Counted from the stretch's first letter, positions 26,091-34,819 are shown. The stretch: 64,000 nucleotides of DNA from RDYJ01 sp034931405 (GCF_034931405.1 NZ_JAYGHA010000005.1:153810-217809), one strand, 5' to 3'. Program-made: numbers and translations. Notes: generated by a model from the sequence alone, not told the origin.

Positions 26091-28763
26091 GTGAACTATC
26101 CCGCCCCGTCTTCAGAAATTAATTTAGGGTCTATTTTTCCCTTTGAGTTGGATCAATTCCAGCTAGATGCGATCGCCTCCCTCAATGCTGGCCGCTCAGT
26201 AGTTGTCTGTGCGCCCACAGGTTCAGGTAAAACATTAATTGGGGAATACGCCATTTATCGCGCCCTGGCGCGAAGGAAACGTGTATTTTACACCACCCCC
26301 CTCAAAGCGTTATCAAATCAAAAATTACGCGACTTTCGGGAAAAATTCGGTTTTGATCAAGTCGGACTCTTAACCGGTGATGCCTCCATTAACAGGGATG
26401 CACCGATTTTAGTCATGACCACCGAAATTTTCCGTAATATGCTCTATGGCACACCTATAGGTCAAATCGGCATCTCGTTAACAGATGTGGAGGCTGTGGT
26501 CTTAGATGAGTGCCACTACATGAACGATCGCCAACGGGGTACAGTATGGGAAGAATCTATTATTTACTGTCCCCGTGAAGTCCAACTGGTCGCCCTTTCC
26601 GCTACAGTTGCTAATAGTGACCAACTCACAGACTGGTTAAATCGCGTTCATGGTCCAACAGACCTAATTTACTCGGATTTTCGCCCAGTTCCCTTGGAGT
26701 TTAACTTTTGCAATCCCAAAGGGCTGTTCCCGCTACTGAATGACAGCAAAACTAAAATTAACCCCCGTTTAATCAAACGTAGTAAAAAAGGTCCAGGGGA
26801 AAGGGGAAAAGCAGGTAGACCAGAAGCACCCGGCATCATTTATACCCTCAGTCAATTAGAGCAGCGGGATATGCTGCCAGCAATTTTCTTTATTTTCAGC
26901 CGTCGGGGCTGTGATAAAGCCGTGGGAGAAGTAGGGGATTTATGGTTAGTTAACAATGAAGAATCCCAAATATTACGTAGGCAGATTGATGACTTTTTAG
27001 CCCGTAACCCGGAAGCGGGACGTTCTGGACAAATTGCACCACTCTACAGAGGTATTGCGGCGCATCATGCCGGAATTTTACCAGCTTGGAAGGTTTTGGT
27101 TGAAGAACTATTTCAACAAGGTTTAATTAAAGTTGTTTTTGCAACGGAAACCCTGGCAGCGGGTATTAATATGCCAGCGCGGACAACTGTGATTTCTACT
27201 CTTTCTAAACGCACTGATAACGGACACCGTTTGTTAAAAGCTTCGGAGTTTCTACAAATGTCCGGGCGTGCTGGTCGTCGAGGCATGGATTTACAAGGTT
27301 ATGTGGTGACACTACAAACTCCCTTTGAAGGAGCAAAAGAAGCCGCTTATTTGGCTACATCCCCAGCAGATCCTCTTGTTAGTCAGTTTACGCCTAGCTA
27401 TGGTATGGTGCTGAACTTGCTACAAACTCATACCTTAGAACAAGCTAGGGAACTGATAGAACGTAGTTTTGGGCAGTACATGGCAACTTTGTATTTAAAG
27501 CCAGAGTATGACGAAATAGCGGAAATTAAAACCGAATTAGCGAAAATTCAAGCAGAACTGGACGCGATTGATGAAAATGAATTGGCGCTATATGAAAAAT
27601 TGCGACAACGGCTGAAAGTAGAACGCCATATATTTAAAACTCTACAAGAACAAGCACGGGAAGACAGACAAGAACAATTGTCAATGATGTTAGATTTTGC
27701 TGTGACTGGGACGCTGTTAAGTTTGAAAGATAAAAACATGACAGCGACTTTACCTTTAACAGCAGTATTGTTTGGTAAAGCCCCAGAAGTGGGTCCACTT
27801 TCTTACTTGGTCTGTTTGGGACAGGATAACCGCTGGTATGTGGCTACAACTGCCGATGTAATTGACTTATACGCAGAAATGCCCAGGATGGAAGTTCCAG
27901 ATGATATTTTACCACCATCAGAACTGGGTTTGAAACGCGGTCAGTCTGTACGTGGTAATCAACAAACAGCGGCGATCGCTCAAAGCATACCAGATCCGAG
28001 CGAGTTTATGTATATGCCCCCGGAAGTAGCTACACAACTGAGTCGGGTTAACGCTGTACAATCACAGATAGAAAATCATCCTCTACATCAATCAGGTAAT
28101 ATCGCCAATATCTTTAAACAACGAGCGCGTTGTGTGGAATTGGAAGCTGAACTAGAAGGTTTAGAGGAACAAGTCGAACAACACTCTCAACAACATTGGG
28201 AAGAGTTTCTGAATTTAATTCAGATATTGCAGCAGTTCGGCGGGTTGGATAACTTAACACCCACGGTACTAGGGCAAATGGCCGCTGCAATTCGGGGTGA
28301 AAATGAATTATGGTTAGGTTTAGCGATCGCTAGTGGTGAACTGGATAATTTAGATCCCCATCATTTAGCTGCTGCGGCTGCGGCTTTGGTAACAGAAACA
28401 CCACGCCCAGATAGTAAAGTGCGTTTTGAACTTAGTAACCAGGTAGCTGATGCTTTAGCAAAATTGCGGGGAATTCGTCGCCAATTGTTCCAAATCCAAC
28501 GCCGCTATAATGTAGCTCTACCTATTTGGTTGGAGTTTGAATTAATTGCCATTGTCGAACAATGGGCTTTAGGTATGGAATGGACTGAACTCTGTACAAA
28601 TACCACTTTGGATGAAGGTGATGTAGTCAGGCTGTTGCGTCGCACTTTGGATTTATTATCTCAAATTCCTCATGTTCCTTTGGTTTCCGATTCACTGCGC
28701 CGAAATGCTCAACGGGCTATGCAGTTAATTGATAGGTTCCCTGTCAATGAAGTTAAGGAATAA
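26091..28763 (+). CDS. Ski2-like DEAD/DExH RNA helicase
   Basis: 890 aa. Walker A APTGSGKT (41-48), motif II DECH, motif III SAT and motif VI QMSGRAGRRG are all present, followed by the C-terminal rRNA-processing arm/helical domain of the Ski2/Mtr4/HelY group. It is likely involved in RNA turnover or processing. The start codon is GTG 26091; no strong Shine-Dalgarno sequence is seen. It reads through to 28763, where a convergent 36-aa ORF follows. Confidence 0.92.
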   Translation: MNYPAPSSEINLGSIFPFELDQFQLDAIASLNAGRSVVVCAPTGSGKTLIGEYAIYRALARRKRVFYTTPLKALSNQKLRDFREKFGFDQVGLLTGDASINRDAPILVMTTEIFRNMLYGTPIGQIGISLTDVEAVVLDECHYMNDRQRGTVWEESIIYCPREVQLVALSATVANSDQLTDWLNRVHGPTDLIYSDFRPVPLEFNFCNPKGLFPLLNDSKTKINPRLIKRSKKGPGERGKAGRPEAPGIIYTLSQLEQRDMLPAIFFIFSRRGCDKAVGEVGDLWLVNNEESQILRRQIDDFLARNPEAGRSGQIAPLYRGIAAHHAGILPAWKVLVEELFQQGLIKVVFATETLAAGINMPARTTVISTLSKRTDNGHRLLKASEFLQMSGRAGRRGMDLQGYVVTLQTPFEGAKEAAYLATSPADPLVSQFTPSYGMVLNLLQTHTLEQARELIERSFGQYMATLYLKPEYDEIAEIKTELAKIQAELDAIDENELALYEKLRQRLKVERHIFKTLQEQAREDRQEQLSMMLDFAVTGTLLSLKDKNMTATLPLTAVLFGKAPEVGPLSYLVCLGQDNRWYVATTADVIDLYAEMPRMEVPDDILPPSELGLKRGQSVRGNQQTAAIAQSIPDPSEFMYMPPEVATQLSRVNAVQSQIENHPLHQSGNIANIFKQRARCVELEAELEGLEEQVEQHSQQHWEEFLNLIQILQQFGGLDNLTPTVLGQMAAAIRGENELWLGLAIASGELDNLDPHHLAAAAAALVTETPRPDSKVRFELSNQVADALAKLRGIRRQLFQIQRRYNVALPIWLEFELIAIVEQWALGMEWTELCTNTTLDEGDVVRLLRRTLDLLSQIPHVPLVSDSLRRNAQRAMQLIDRFPVNEVKE

Positions 28764-28786
28764 GCTGTAGGTTGGGCAATGTCCAT

Positions 28787-28897
28787 TTATTGCCCCAAGA
28801 AACCAGCAAGCAGCAGCGGCAAAAGTATCAAGGCTGATGCAATCAAAACTACAGTCGCTGGATCAATTTTAATGTGGTTTTTCTGTGGATCTCGCAT
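28787..28897 (-). CDS. 36-aa single-helix membrane peptide
   Basis: A hydrophilic start (MRDPQKNHIKIDP) precedes one membrane helix (about residues 14-34, ATVVLIASALILLPLLLAG) and ends GFLGQ. GAGGAG lies about 10 bases before the ATG, a strong ribosome site for this genome. Composition and size resemble photosynthetic low-mass subunits or other cyanobacterial micropeptides, but I cannot name it. It is convergent with the helicase gene 23 bp away. Confidence 0.55.
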   Translation of the reverse strand: MRDPQKNHIKIDPATVVLIASALILLPLLLAGFLGQ

Positions 28898-29164
28898 TTA
28901 CTACAATCTCCTCAAACAGTTATTGAAACTTAATTTTAACTCACTAAAGTCCCCTGCTTATACAAGCAGCGGGTTTTGCGTTGGGGTAAAATCCCCGTTG
29001 CAAAACGTAATTCTAAATTCTAAATTCTAAATTCTGCATTCTTTTAAGTTATTTAGGGTTGGCTTTTTCCAAAAATATCTGCTTTCAGTTCTGATTTGTT
29101 GGTGGATTAGTCCAGTGTTGTGGAGTATCCAAAAAGTAAGTATTCAGCTATAGAACTCGTTCAT

Positions 29165-29319
29165 ACCCAGATCCCCGACTTCTGACATCAATTTATAATT
29201 TGTGAACACAATAAACAAAAGAAGTCGGGGATCTTATCGCCCACCCAGATCCCCGACTTCTGACATCAATTTATAATTTGTGAACACAATAAACAAAAGA
29301 AGTCGGGGATCTTATCGCC
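29165..29319. repeat. two tandem 77-bp copies of a GATCCCCGACTTCT hairpin element
   Basis: Copies at 29165-29241 and 29243-29319 are essentially identical. Each begins CCAGATCCCCGACTTCT and ends AGAAGTCGGGGATC, so each can fold into a hairpin with a 14-bp stem. Single half-motifs occur near 1225 and 40480. Confidence 0.85.
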
Positions 29320-29326
29320 GATGCGA

Positions 29327-29605
29327 TTACTGACAGTTGATAATTGGTAACTTACCTTGCAACTGCTGAAAATTAGCTTGAACGCAAGCACTACAACTGC
29401 AACCAGTTTGATTAACAGTTTGATGGTGTGGTTGAGTTAAAATCGGTGCTGTTAATTTGGAAATGGGTTGCACAGATACTGAGACAATCATTTGCGAATT
29501 CGGTGCAACTTGCCATCTAGTAGATGCGTGCGCTGGACTAACTACTAGCAGCAGAGATGCTAGAAAAACATGACAAGCGAGGAAAATCAATTTAGCTATG
29601 TTCAT
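29327..29605 (-). CDS. small exported Cys-rich hypothetical protein
   Basis: 92 aa. The N-terminal signal peptide (hydrophobic to about residue 25) is followed by AHA, a plausible signal peptidase site. The mature part carries QTGCSCSACVQANFQ, three closely spaced Cys that could bind metal. The gene lies 50 bp downstream of the WD40 gene on the same strand and so may belong to the Zur-box operon starting at 31831. Function unknown; a metal-binding role is inferred only. Confidence 0.6.
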   Translation of the reverse strand: MNIAKLIFLACHVFLASLLLVVSPAHASTRWQVAPNSQMIVSVSVQPISKLTAPILTQPHHQTVNQTGCSCSACVQANFQQLQGKLPIINCQ

Positions 29606-29655
29606 AGTTTATACTCAAAGGCTGCTGCTGATACAGCATACCCAATTATGAAGGA

Positions 29656-30696
29656 TTAGTCATTAGTTTTTGACCAAATTAGTAACTCTCCTTGTTCCCC
29701 ACCTGCGGCTAAAAATTTACCTTGGGGATGCCAAGCTAGGGTAGAAAAACCCCCACTCACACCTGTGATAATTTGGGATACTTCATAATTTTGATCCCAC
29801 AAACATAACCACCCATCAGCACCAGCGGACGCAAGAATCAGGCTTTGGGGTGCGTAGGCGATCGCATTAATTATATCCACATGATTGGTTAAAATTCGCG
29901 CTTCCCAACCTAATGATTCATCCTCTGATTTTTCCCAAACAACCACACCTTCGACGCTGGAAGTAGCCAAAAGCGGCGCACCTGTGGACGTTGTCGCCTC
30001 AGACCAGGCTAATTGACGAATTTTCCCCGGAAACCCCCGCATCACCCAAGGATCGGGATTTCCCCATTCTAAAACGGTGACGCTCCGATCCATGTTACCA
30101 GAAGCTAAATATTTACCGTCAGGCGACCACCCCATTGCTACACTAACTGTAGTGGTAGCCAAAATATAAGGTTCTTCATCCCAATCTTGAGTATGCCAAA
30201 TTTTCAATCCTTTATAACCACTAATAGCTAAATATTTTCCATCTTTACGCCAGTCAATTCCTAAAATTGATGAGTTTTCAAAGGGTAGAGTAATAACTAT
30301 TTCGGCTGTGTCTGCATCCCATACTTGCACGTATCGCCCTAAACTAAATGCTAGTTTATTATTGGTATGATTCCAAGCTAATTTATCTACCCAAGCAGGA
30401 GCATTTTCTAAAGTTGTAATTAACTGATTTTCTCGCCATATTTTTACTGTTCCATCTTGTCCACCTACGGCTAAATATTTACCATCAGACGAAAAAGCTA
30501 CACAATCTATTGATTTACCTGTGGCTGTTTGTAAGTTGGTAAGTTCGCCATTTTCCCATATTACAACTTCTCCCGCAGCTGATGTTGCAGCTAGTTTTTG
30601 TCCTGATAAAGACCAAGTTAAAGCTGTGATATAATCTGCAAGTTTTCCTGAATAGTAGGTCGCAAATTCCTGATGTTTGTTAGTTGTGAAGTTCAT
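29656..30696 (-). CDS. WD40-repeat protein, intact paralogue
   Basis: 346 aa with about seven WD-like repeats (each with GKxLA.. and ending VxIW or similar), which would form a complete propeller. It has no signal peptide, so it is likely cytoplasmic. It follows a COG0523 gene that has a Zur-like box, separated by 163 bp that include CGCAGAGACGCAGAG repeats. The broken copy at 13778 also has a Zur-like box, so the family seems tied to zinc limitation. Partners unknown. Confidence 0.8.
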   Translation of the reverse strand: MNFTTNKHQEFATYYSGKLADYITALTWSLSGQKLAATSAAGEVVIWENGELTNLQTATGKSIDCVAFSSDGKYLAVGGQDGTVKIWRENQLITTLENAPAWVDKLAWNHTNNKLAFSLGRYVQVWDADTAEIVITLPFENSSILGIDWRKDGKYLAISGYKGLKIWHTQDWDEEPYILATTTVSVAMGWSPDGKYLASGNMDRSVTVLEWGNPDPWVMRGFPGKIRQLAWSEATTSTGAPLLATSSVEGVVVWEKSEDESLGWEARILTNHVDIINAIAYAPQSLILASAGADGWLCLWDQNYEVSQIITGVSGGFSTLAWHPQGKFLAAGGEQGELLIWSKTND

Positions 30697-30859
30697 TTTT
30701 AGATTAGATATGATGGAGAATAATATTTTTTTTTACTAACCGCAGAGACGCAGAGAACGCAGAGAAAAGAAAATGGCGTTGTTGAGTTAAAGTATGAATT
30801 TAAAATTTTTATTCACCAACGCCTAATTTTGAATTTTATCCCTACTTCCCTATTTCAAT

Positions 30860-31831
30860 TTACGCTATACAAGCTAGAAAATCTTGTTTTAATTTGGCTG
30901 CATCTAAATTACGTCCAATGAAAACAAGTTCGTTTTTTCGGTTTTCGGTTTCTTTCCAAGGTCTATCTGCTTTACCATCAAATATCATGTGTACTCCTTG
31001 AAAAACAAAACGATTATCTTCTCCCGCAATGTTTAAAATGCCTTTCATGCGGAAAATATCTTGTCCTTGGGTACGTAATAATTCACCCAACCAATCATTT
31101 AATTTTTGTCCGTCTATTGCACCTTTTTCAACTAAGGCTACAGAATAAACGGTTTCATCATGTACATGAGCATCTTCTCCTAAGAAATTCGGATCAATTT
31201 CTAAAGCCCTTTCTAAATCAAAGGCTTGAACTCCTAACAGTGCATCCATTGATAATTCAGAATTTTGGGTGCGATGAATTTTAGCGATTGCATTCATTGA
31301 CCTAATGCGCTGTTCTAATTCTTCTAAATTTTCTGGTGTGACTAAATCGGTTTTATTTAATAAAATCACATCAGCAAAAGCTATTTGTTCTTGGGCTTCG
31401 TCTGCTTCCCAATGTTGCCAAATATGTTTAGCATCTACTACGGTAACTACCGCATCTAGTGATAGTTGACTTTGCATATCTTCGTCAACAAAGAAGGTTT
31501 GAATTACAGGTGCAGGGTCTGCTAATCCTGTGGTTTCAATGACTAAATGATCAAATTTATCTCGACGTTTCATCAAATTGCCGATGATGCGAATTAAGTC
31601 ACCGCGAACTGTACAGCAAATACAGCCGTTGTTCATTTCAAATATTTCTTCATCTGCATCAATAACTAGTTGATTATCAATGCCTACTTCCCCAAATTCA
31701 TTGACGATAACTGCAACTTTTTTACCGTGTTCGTAAGTGAGAATATGGTTGAGAAGGGTGGTTTTTCCTGCTCCTAAATAGCCAGTTAAAACGGTTACAG
31801 GTACTGAAGTTGATGTTTCTGAAGTAATCAT
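30860..31831 (-). CDS. COG0523 (CobW-like) GTPase, second copy
   Basis: About 323 aa from ATG 31831 with GGAA upstream. Walker A is GYLGAGKT (17-24); CICC is at 70, 72 and 73; ETTGLADPAPV and NKTD follow. There is only a short acidic/His segment (EDAHVHDE) instead of the long His loop of the paralogue at 8162. Predicted zinc metallochaperone or insertase. A Zur-like box lies 38 bp upstream, and a WD40 gene and a small exported Cys protein follow on the same strand. Confidence 0.9.
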   Translation of the reverse strand: MITSETSTSVPVTVLTGYLGAGKTTLLNHILTYEHGKKVAVIVNEFGEVGIDNQLVIDADEEIFEMNNGCICCTVRGDLIRIIGNLMKRRDKFDHLVIETTGLADPAPVIQTFFVDEDMQSQLSLDAVVTVVDAKHIWQHWEADEAQEQIAFADVILLNKTDLVTPENLEELEQRIRSMNAIAKIHRTQNSELSMDALLGVQAFDLERALEIDPNFLGEDAHVHDETVYSVALVEKGAIDGQKLNDWLGELLRTQGQDIFRMKGILNIAGEDNRFVFQGVHMIFDGKADRPWKETENRKNELVFIGRNLDAAKLKQDFLACIA

Positions 31832-31869
31832 AATTTCCAAGCAGTTTCAAAGCAATTTTGATGATTAGT

Positions 31870-31884
31870 TGATAATCATTCTCT
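31870..31884 (-). promoter_or_regulatory. Zur-box-like site (reads AGAGAATGATTATCA on the minus strand)
   Basis: The plus strand reads TGATAATCATTCTCT, matching 12 of 14 defined bases of TGATAATNATTATCA. It lies directly upstream of the minus-strand COG0523 gene. Confidence 0.55.
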
Positions 31885-31886
31885 AT

Positions 31887-32050
31887 CTAACACACATTGG
31901 TTAAAAATGGTAATATTGCTTCAAAAACGACGGCTGGATATTCTTCGTGTAGTCTTAATGAACTGGTAAATTTGCTAATGCGTCCATTTCTTGGCGTGAT
32001 TTTGGCGGGCTGGATGCGCCTATAACTGCCATGATGGGGACGGTTAAGGA
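31887..32050 (-). pseudogene. C-terminal remnant of an alpha/beta-hydrolase, frameshifted
   Basis: One frame reads LTVPIMAVIGASSPPKSRQ then EMDALANLP, as near the end of an alpha/beta hydrolase. After a frameshift a second frame reads SLRLHEEYPAVVFEAILPFL and ends at 31887. Both pieces fit one C terminus, with no body of the gene upstream. The Zur-like box sits immediately downstream of the remnant. Confidence 0.5.
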
Positions 32051-32092
32051 CTGGTAATTGGTGACTCTTACCCAGTCCCCATTACCCACTCC

Positions 32093-32527
32093 CTAATTTT
32101 CCAATTTACATTCCAATGCCTTTTTCTGCATGGTTTTGAAGATGTTGTAAAAACCATTAGCGCGGGAAGGTGTGAGGCTAACATTTAAACCTGTGGCTTG
32201 AATAAAATCTGGTGTTAATTGTACAATTTCTGTGGGTGTTGTCCCGTTTAATCCTTCTATTAACAGTGCTAACAATCCCTTGGTTAGCTGAGAATCAGAA
32301 TCTCCTTGAAATATTACTTTCCCGTCATCTAGTGATGCTGTGACATATACCTGGGAAACACAACCAGGAACTTTATTTTCCGGGGTTTTATCAGCTTCAG
32401 GAAATTCTGGCAATTTCTGAGCATACCAAATTAACTGTTCATAACGTCGTTTGGGTTCAGCAGCACGTTGAAAACGTTGGACAATTTTAGCCAAAGCTGG
32501 TGGTAAGGAGTCAAGACTTAAGGACAT
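32093..32527 (-). CDS. sufE: SufE-family cysteine desulfurase activator
   Basis: 144 aa. The sulfur-accepting Cys lies in NKVPGCVSQVYV near residue 56. SufE takes persulfide sulfur from the desulfurase SufS and passes it on for Fe-S assembly. The size and the C-terminal RANGFYNIFKTM segment match the family. It stands apart from other suf genes here. Confidence 0.92.
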   Translation of the reverse strand: MSLSLDSLPPALAKIVQRFQRAAEPKRRYEQLIWYAQKLPEFPEADKTPENKVPGCVSQVYVTASLDDGKVIFQGDSDSQLTKGLLALLIEGLNGTTPTEIVQLTPDFIQATGLNVSLTPSRANGFYNIFKTMQKKALECKLEN

Positions 32528-32597
32528 AGTAAATTCAGAAAATAATCAGCCTGATCTTGAGTGTAAATGATTTGCGATGTTTGCGAGCGATCGCAGG

Positions 32598-32654
32598 GAA
32601 CTGGGGACTGGGAACTGGGAACTGGGGACTAGGGACTGGGGACTGGGGACTGGG
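32598..32654. repeat. STRR array, unit GGGGACT / GGGAACT
   Basis: About eight units between sufE and psaK, on the promoter side of both genes. Confidence 0.8.
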
Positions 32655-32820
32655 TAAGAATTACCAATTAATTACCCATTACCCATTACCTAAATATGAA
32701 GTATTTAGACAAAATATTAAATAATGCTGCAAATTAGGGATTTTTGTTGAATTTTCTGAGTAATTATGAAGATTATTAGTCAATGATTCAATAAGCTAAT
32801 CTATCTGAGGAGAAAATCCG

Positions 32821-33081
32821 GTGTTGACTTCAACCTTACTCGCTACTGTACCTGCGCCCCTCGCATGGACTCCCACTGTTGGTATTATCATGGTTATTGC
32901 CAACATTATTGCGATCGCTTTTGGTAAGTTTACCATCAAATATCCTAGTGCCGCACCAGCAGCACCTGCGCCTAATTTCTTTGGTGGTTTTGGTTTACCT
33001 GCTATCCTCGCAACCACAGCTTTTGGTCATATCTTAGGCGCTGGTATCATTTTAGGACTACATAACATCGGCAGAATCTAA
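32821..33081 (+). CDS. psaK: photosystem I reaction center subunit PsaK
   Basis: 86 aa, starting with GTG; GAGGAGA about 8 bases upstream supports this start. There are two transmembrane helices (about 18-37 and 60-80) joined by a short loop rich in Pro and Ala (APAAPAPNFFGG). The C-terminal FGHILGAGIILGLHN is the PsaK signature. It sits at the edge of photosystem I, where it helps trimers or antenna associate. A hairpin terminator follows. Confidence 0.93.
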   Translation: MLTSTLLATVPAPLAWTPTVGIIMVIANIIAIAFGKFTIKYPSAAPAAPAPNFFGGFGLPAILATTAFGHILGAGIILGLHNIGRI

Positions 33082-33109
33082 GTTTTACATCCCATTCCGT
33101 CTTTATTTA

Positions 33110-33140
33110 TCCCGACTTGATACTGTGGTCGGGATTCTTT
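33110..33140 (+). terminator. psaK terminator hairpin
   Basis: TCCCGAC and GTCGGGA form a 7-bp stem with an 11-nt loop, followed by TTCTTTC. Confidence 0.6.
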
Positions 33141-33217
33141 CAATAATTATCTTGACTTAATTGGAATAAACTGCCATAATAGTTAAGGTATTGAAAATAT
33201 GCACCTAAAAAGTTTAC

Positions 33218-33290
<73 letters not shown>

Positions 33291-33398
33291 CTTGTACATT
33301 AAATAATTATTGTTACTTTTAAAGAATTATTGTCCAACTTTACAAGTATAGAACTTACGTTAGATGTAGCTGAAAACTGAAAATCTGATTATAACGTT

Positions 33399-33420
33399 GG
33401 GGTAATTCATGAATTGCCCC
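33399..33420. repeat. GGGGTAATTCATGAATTGCCCC palindrome
   Basis: Related to the palindromes at 6313 and 34287. It directly adjoins the 74-bp duplication starting at 33417. Confidence 0.6.
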
Positions 33421-33490
33421 TACCCCAAAATTGCTTTAATCTCAGACATAATTTCAGTAATTCGCTGATCTTTCTCTAATATATCATTTA
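33417..33490. repeat. 74-bp direct repeat, left copy
   Basis: Matches 34335-34408 with three differences. It encodes the C-terminal end of the small minus-strand ORF. Both copies follow a GTAATTCATGAATTAC-type palindrome and flank the vapBC pair. Confidence 0.8.
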
Positions 33491-33614
33491 CCAATTGCTT
33501 TAAAAATGATATACCATATATAAACCAGGGAGAAAATTCGGCTTCATGTCGTGTGATTGTCAAGCAAAATCTTAACAATCCTATATCCCTGGTATCTTGT
33601 AGCTTTTTTACCAA
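33420..33614 (-). CDS. small hypothetical ORF, possibly 5'-truncated
   Basis: 64 aa, starting only at TTG 33614 inside the end of vapC; a stop codon lies three codons upstream. It ends VNDILEKDQRITEIMSEIKAILG (C-terminal segment QRITEIMSEIKAILG). The last 25 codons are duplicated at 34335-34408, next to an assembly gap, where the ending reads RRVAEIMSEIKAILG. No family recognised. It may be a remnant of a gene whose better copy lies in the gap. Confidence 0.35.
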   Translation of the reverse strand: MVKKLQDTRDIGLLRFCLTITRHEAEFSPWFIYGISFLKQLVNDILEKDQRITEIMSEIKAILG

Positions 33615-34012
33615 ATAGTTTTAATAGTGATTAAAGCTTGAATTCTCAAATCACGAGTAACTAAAGGAATACCCAAAGAAAACGCCGTAGCAGCAATAAT
33701 TCTATCAGGCATATCAGGAACTGTTACTCGATCAATTTGTCGAATTGCACCTGAAATATTACGATCCAAAGGTACAAGTATAATACCGACATTGGGATCA
33801 TCCAAAGCATTTAAAATTCGTGTTAATACCTCTTCTGCAAAGCGTCCCTTCTCAACTAAATAAGCAATTTCTATAACTGTGATAGCTGAGACATAAATAG
33901 GATTACCTGTATTAACTGCTTGTTCTAATGCTGTTAATGCAGCCTCTGATAATCTCTGTAAATCAAAAACGTACCAAATTAAAGTATGTGTATCTGCAAC
34001 CACTGATGTCAT
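33608..34012 (-). CDS. vapC: VapC-type PIN-domain toxin
   Basis: 134 aa. The four acidic PIN positions are visible: ADTHTLIW, ITVIEIAYL, MPDRIIAATA and LVTRDLRI. VapC toxins are Mg-dependent RNases that cut tRNA or rRNA. Its start overlaps the antitoxin stop by one base, the usual order. The unit is flanked by 74-bp direct repeats, consistent with mobility or recombination. Confidence 0.88.
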   Translation of the reverse strand: MTSVVADTHTLIWYVFDLQRLSEAALTALEQAVNTGNPIYVSAITVIEIAYLVEKGRFAEEVLTRILNALDDPNVGIILVPLDRNISGAIRQIDRVTVPDMPDRIIAATAFSLGIPLVTRDLRIQALITIKTIW

Positions 34013-34236
34013 TAAATTATATCCCTTGGAAAATTACCCCACAGTTCTTGACGCGCTTGAGAAATATCTTCTTCACTAATATCTACTTTTAAATCAGCAC
34101 ATAATCCTCTAACATTCTGTAAAGGAGTTTTAAGAGTCATTTTTTGAGACAAAAATTCCGCAAAATCTAATAATTGCTGTTGTTTATCAACAGGTAAATG
34201 GCGTAACTTTTCCAACACAGATTGCTCAATATTCAT
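34012..34236 (-). CDS. vapB: VapB-type antitoxin (DUF2281-like)
   Basis: 74 aa with the opening SVLEKLRHLPVDKQQQLLDFAEFL, shown here as LRHLPVDKQQQLLDFAEFL, typical of DUF2281-type antitoxins, then a less conserved tail that would bind the toxin. It overlaps vapC by one base. GAGGAG precedes the ATG. Confidence 0.8.
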   Translation of the reverse strand: MNIEQSVLEKLRHLPVDKQQQLLDFAEFLSQKMTLKTPLQNVRGLCADLKVDISEEDISQARQELWGNFPRDII

Positions 34237-34286
34237 CTAAACTCCTCCTAATTTTACTACCCAATATCTATATTACATCTTTTATT

Positions 34287-34314
34287 GTAGGAGCAATTCA
34301 TGAATTGCCTCTAC
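34287..34314. repeat. 28-bp near-perfect palindrome, GCAATTCATGAATTGC core
   Basis: The arms are GTAGGAGCAATTCA and TGAATTGCCTCTAC. It lies between vapB and the right 74-bp repeat. Confidence 0.6.
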
Positions 34315-34334
34315 ACCGGAAAATTCATTAAATA

Positions 34335-34408
34335 CCCCTACCCCAAAATTGCTTTAATCTCAGACATAATTTCAGCAACTCGCCGATCTTTCTCTAATAT
34401 ATCATTTA
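34335..34408. repeat. 74-bp direct repeat, right copy
   Basis: Copy of 33417-33490 with three T-to-C changes on the plus strand. It runs to within 8 bases of the gap. Confidence 0.8.
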
Positions 34409-34415
34409 TAAAAAA

Positions 34416-34673
34416 NNNNNNNNNNNNNNNNNNNNNNNNNNNNNNNNNNNNNNNNNNNNNNNNNNNNNNNNNNNNNNNNNNNNNNNNNNNNNNNNNNNNN
34501 NNNNNNNNNNNNNNNNNNNNNNNNNNNNNNNNNNNNNNNNNNNNNNNNNNNNNNNNNNNNNNNNNNNNNNNNNNNNNNNNNNNNNNNNNNNNNNNNNNNN
34601 NNNNNNNNNNNNNNNNNNNNNNNNNNNNNNNNNNNNNNNNNNNNNNNNNNNNNNNNNNNNNNNNNNNNNNNNN
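34416..34673. other. assembly gap (258 N)
   Basis: It begins inside a second copy of the repeat-linked small ORF, so repeat collapse is the likely cause of the gap. The 34674-34819 flank has no supported gene. Confidence 0.9.
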
Positions 34674-34819
34674 TACATTAGTGTATAATTAATCTCAAGA
34701 GTAAGTTTAGGAATCAAACTGGATTCCTCTAGTAAATCATTACCTTCTGTAAAAAGTTAGAGGTATCATCATTTACTTGTTCTTAATTTTTCTGTAAACC
34801 CCTATTTTGCATTATATTT

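Noticed and set aside
28779..29030. 83-aa ORF on the plus strand
   Set aside because: It overlaps the better-supported 36-aa minus ORF and runs into repeats; no protein-like pattern.
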